From: Paragonimus westermani
Taxonomy: Eukaryota; Platyhelminthes; Trematoda; Plagiorchiida; Troglotrematidae
Assembly (NCBI GenBank): GCA_008508345.1
Contig: QNGE01000765.1
Location: forward strand, 132,676-196,675
DNA length: 64,000 bases
Reading direction: 5' to 3'
Every line of letters starts with the position of its first letter. Positions within the stretch are counted from its first letter, which is position 1. Positions 60,174 to 64,000 of the stretch are shown here, in pieces. The notes below the pieces were generated by a model. The model saw only the letters and a program-made list of their open reading frames with translations. It was not told the origin of the DNA and ran no database searches. The translations under genes and the position numbers were made by a program.

Positions 60174-62860
60174 ATGCATCATACATCATCCACCGTTCAT
60201 CATTCACCACCATCATTCATTATCCGTCACCCATTAATCGTCGTTCATTCCCGTGATTCCTCATCCATCATCATTCATTCACGATCCATCGTTTATCATG
60301 CTTCGTCCAACTTTCATCATCCATCGATTATCTTCCATCATTCATCGTTCATCGTTCATCATCCACCATCCATCATGTATTATCAGTCATTCATCATCCA
60401 TCGTTCATCCATTACTCGTTATTCACCTCCAATCATCGTTCATTCACGGTCTGTCAGTCGGCTCCGGTCATTCATCATCCACCATCAATCATTCACTATG
60501 AATCGTTCGTCATTCCTCATTCGTCGTGAATCGTGAATCGTTCATCCATCCGTTATCCATCATTAATCATCCATCATTCACCATCCGCCATTCATCGTTC
60601 ATCTTCGTGCATGCATTATTCATCAATCATCATCCATCATTCATGATCCATCGTGCGTCATTCGCGAGCTGTCATTTATGATTCAATTTTGGTCATTCAT
60701 CCTCCGCCGTACGTCGTTCACCATTTGTGATCCATCATTCGTCGTTCGTAATTGTCATTCATCTTTTATCATTCAACTTTTGTTATGATTATTCACCACT
60801 CAATATTCTTTCTTCATCGTCGGTCATTTACCACTCATCAGCCATCAACCATCACTCATCGTGCATCGTCCATCATTCATTCATCATCCATCATTTATCA
60901 CTCACCGTTCACCATTCTCTTTCCACCGTCGATCACTCACGATGAATCATTTGGCTTCCGTCATTCACCATCTATCATTCATCATCCATCATGCATGGTG
61001 CGCCACTGATAACTCATCATTATTCATCGATCACTCACTATCCATTAGTCATTGTTCACCATCCACCATGCAGCATTCATCCTTCATCATCGATCAGTGA
61101 TCATTGATTATTCATCATGCATCATCCATCACGCATCATTCATCATGGGTCATTCATCCTCGATCACTGATGGTTCATGGTTGATCATTCGTTATTCATC
61201 GTTCATTCATCATCCACGATTGATCATCCATCATCGATCATCCACCCTTCGTCATCCATCATTCACCATGCGTAATTCATCATTCATCGCTCGTTATCCA
61301 TCATTCGTCGTCCATTGTTCCCCATTTGTGATGATGCATCGTTCATCCGTAATACATAATCGATCATTCATTATCCATCACTGATCGTTCATCGTCGATT
61401 GATCGTCCATCATGCATCATTCGTCATGCACCATTCATCATTCCTCATTCATCATCTATCATTCATCATTTATCCTTCATCGTTCGTCATGGATCATTCA
61501 TTGCCCACCGTCTATCATTCCTCATCCATCATTTAATCATCCATTGTTCCCCATTCGGTGTTGATGCATCATTCATCACCCATCATTCATCATGTATCAT
61601 TCACGATCCGTAATTCGCGATCCATCATTCTTCTTCCGTCATTCTTCACTCATCATTAATCATCCATCGTTCATTATCGACCATCCGTCGTTCGTGATTC
61701 ACCATCCATGATTCGGCTTCAGTCATTCATCATTCATCCGTCCATCACCATCTCTCGTCTGTCGTCCATCATGCATCCTTGAGTGTTGATCGTTCATCGT
61801 TAATTATCGATCGTTCACTAACTATCATTCATGATTCCTCATCCGCCATTCATCATCTCTCGTTCCTCGTTCCTCATCCACCAGTCATTATCGACCATTC
61901 ATCAATATTCATCCATCATTCATCATCCATCTTCCATGATTCGTCATTCATCATTTACCGTTCATCATTGATCATCCGTCATTTGTCATTCATCACTCGT
62001 TATCTGTCATCGATCGTCGACAATCCATCATCCGTCATCCAACTTCCACCATTCGTCATTCATCATCCATCATTCACCATTCAATGTTTATAATTCATCA
62101 TCCATCATTTATCATCGATCATTCACGATCCATCATCCATCATTAATCATCTACCGTTTGCCATTCACTATTTGTCATTCATTTTCCATCGCCAATCATT
62201 CACGAGGCATCATGCGGCTTCCGTCATTCATCATCATTCGTCATCCATCGTCCATCATGCATGATGCGTCACTGGTTATTCATCATTTATCATCAACCGT
62301 CGGTCATTCGCTATCCATTTTTCTTGGTTCATCACCCGTAATTCATCACTCATCTTCCATTCTTCATCGTTCATCATTCGTCACCCAACATCCATTATCG
62401 ATCATCGCTCATTCACCATTGGTCATTCGTTATTCGTCATTCATTCATCATCCGTCACCCGTTATTCATCATCCATCATGCATCATGCATCATCCACCAT
62501 TCATCGTCCATAATACATCATCGCTCACCCGTTATCCATTATACATCGTTCACCATTAATTGATCGTCCACCATGCATCATCCGTCATTCGTCGTGCACC
62601 ATTCACCATCCACCATCGATCGTTCATCACTCATCACTCATAGTCTGCCATCCATCTTTCATCGTATATCACTAATTCATCAGTCATGATCCGTCGTTCA
62701 TCATTCATCATCGATCATTCACGATCCGTCATTCGACTGTAGTCATTCATCGTCTATCATTCATCACGCGTCGTCCATCATCCATCATGCACCATGGATT
62801 ATTCATCAGTCATCGGTCGTTCGACATCCATCAATCACTATTCCTCAATCATCATCGTCC
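60174..62860 (-). repeat. Heptamer satellite, inverted second copy
   Basis: CATCATT/CATCATC units as in 37974-40768, here in the opposite orientation, following the tail end of the minus-strand RTE copy. Confidence 0.9.
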
Positions 62861-63373
62861 TCACGGTCAGGCACATATCGGGGTTCGCACTGCTCCTTAG
62901 CCACCACGCAATCGTGAGGAAGGAAAACAGCCAACTGTGTATGGGAACAGAAACGAAAAAGAATGGCCGGGGATAATGCTTAAAAATTAACAAACTAACT
63001 ACGTCTGTATTCAAGAAGGCAACATCAAAGTGCCCACACATTGCAAACACAACCGAGCTGTAATTGGAAGTAATGCGTCACGAAGATGGCAGCTTCCTCA
63101 CGGCTTTCGCTGTCCTGCGTCGTCAGATGCTTTCATTTCACAGGCAACTAGACCAAACAGCGATAACATTCGCGCCACTAAGTTCGATTGGCTGCCATCT
63201 CACCTAAAGTTTGCAATCACCGACTCCGTGAGTCGTGAGGGTTCTGCCCGGGAGACAAACCTGATCTACAGTGACCAACCCCCTCGCGTGGGATTTCATT
63301 TCTCTACACCAGGTCATCTGTCTACCTCGCGCCAGTCGGTCGCAACGTCTTCAAAGAGTGCTCGGTGTGGCAG
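60174..63373 (-). repeat. 3200-base inverted duplicate, right arm
   Basis: Exact reverse complement of 37461-40660. It ends at the single N at 63374. On the other side the match stops within ATGCATCAT at 60174, with unique DNA before it and no gap. Confidence 0.9.
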
Positions 63374-63672
63374 NCAGGTCTCGCTGCCGTAAAGTAATAC
63401 GGCCCTCACCGTTGTCTTATATAGGCGACCTTTAAGCTTCAGAGAAATACCCCTCCGTCGCCAGAAATGTCTCAAACTAGCGAATACCGCCCTAGCCTTA
63501 GAGATACGCGCTTCTATTTCATTCCCTACACCTCCACCGCTGCTGATACAGCTTCCCAGGTATACAAACCGGTCAACAACCTCTATGACTGCATTATCCA
63601 ACATCAAATCTACGTAGTCACAGCAATCCTACAGAAGCACTTTGCATTTTGAGGCTGCAAAGCGCAGTTTTG
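62861..63672 (-). pseudogene. RTE-clade retrotransposon, 3' part, with a joint at one N
   Basis: On the minus strand 63672-63375 codes SKCKVLL, then VIEVVDRFVYLGSCISSGGG, RISKARAVFASLRHFWRRRG and TVRAVLLYGSET. The single N at 63374 follows. After it the sequence resumes at LPHRALFEDVATDWREVDR, skipping about 70 residues that the copy at 37260-37470 still has. The 3' untranslated region and tail then run into the satellite. The N therefore marks a join where sequence was lost, not one uncertain base. The element is 5' truncated near 63672. Confidence 0.8.
63374..63374. other. Single undetermined base at an assembly joint
   Basis: CTG lies on both sides of the N when read on the minus strand, and about 200 coding bases are missing across it. 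Confidence 0.8.
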
Positions 63673-64000
63673 ATATGACCTGTTTGATGCCGTTTCAACC
63701 AACAGAGGGCAGAATCTGAAAAAGCACCCTCTAGAAAAAAACTCAAAGAATAAGCACAGCCGTCCAAGATTACTTTTGCGAATACAACATCCTTTGTGTT
63801 GGGTACCTACATTGAGGAGATAAACCTCGCAGGACCATAGAGCTGACGTTTGGGTTTGGCTCAGTGCTCTCAGAAGGAAGCAATATGACACACGTCTGGT
63901 GGAAACCTTCATTGAACTCAGGTCGAATAACTAAGGCACATTGCGCTTGGAGACCAAAGTCTGAAATACATCCTACGGACAAACCTAGTTTTGGACTTAT
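63673..64000. other. No gene seen
   Basis: Two overlapping minus-strand ORFs without recognisable domains. Confidence 0.35.

Noticed and set aside
1..64000. tRNA or rRNA genes, CRISPR arrays, spliced-leader gene
   Set aside because: No GTTCGAATC-type tRNA B-box in a plausible cloverleaf, no rRNA core, no spaced direct repeats, and no spliced-leader sequence that I know was seen on reading. A tRNAscan and Infernal run would settle it.

Overview
The window looks like transposon-rich nuclear DNA from an animal, most probably a flatworm (Platyhelminthes, trematode more likely than cestode). The case rests on the repeat mix: many decayed RTE-clade and CR1-clade non-LTR retrotransposons, two Penelope-like elements (PLEs) with GIY-YIG endonuclease tails, and Ty3/gypsy relics, around small exons with GT-AG splice sites and introns of 11-14 kb. 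There is nothing bacterial: no operons, no CRISPR, no tRNA or rRNA that I could find. The species is inferred, not proven.

Host genes. The main gene is on the minus strand. Four candidate exons (59520-59098, 48077-47677, 33994-33738 and 21179-20008) each have good splice signals, and their codon phases fit one another (0, 2, 1). Joined, they give about 750 residues with a methyl-CpG-binding-domain (MBD) fold split across the second and third exons, a basic patch, and a Gln/Ala/Ser/Thr-rich C-terminal half. The domain has a short loop, as I remember it for MBD5/MBD6. Inside its second large intron, on the plus strand, sits a small two-exon gene (41984-42417) with a 29-base intron and a poly(A) signal. 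A further minus-strand first exon may lie at 19699-19370.

Transposons, left to right. RTE 3' end (1-565); two decayed CR1 copies (1250-2810, 2820-4840); a gypsy RNase H scrap (5458-5712); a gypsy pol relic with protease, RT, RNase H and integrase in order (8940-12330) and a second integrase relic after it; RTE relics at 14340-15330, 23040-23275, 23830-25530 and 25545-27600; an apparently intact PLE ORF (27909-30218) followed by a hammerhead-ribozyme-like motif; an RTE copy (35718-37973) whose 5' end is duplicated in tandem and whose 3' tail runs into a 2.8-kb satellite of degenerate CATCATT/CATCATC heptamers (37974-40768); an RTE copy (43230-44430); a gypsy integrase cut by a 934-base N gap (45348-46281); a second, frameshifted PLE with an inverted 5' fragment (52837-55330); an internally deleted RTE (55865-57370); and an inverted second copy of the satellite (60174-62860).

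Assembly caution. Positions 37461-40660 and 60174-63373 are reverse complements over exactly 3200 bases with no length change and identical translations throughout. One end abuts a single N at 63374, and the two RTE copies outside the shared block differ by roughly a sixth of their bases. This looks more like a contig placed twice than biology. The 533-base perfect tandem repeat at 35718-36784 deserves the same suspicion.
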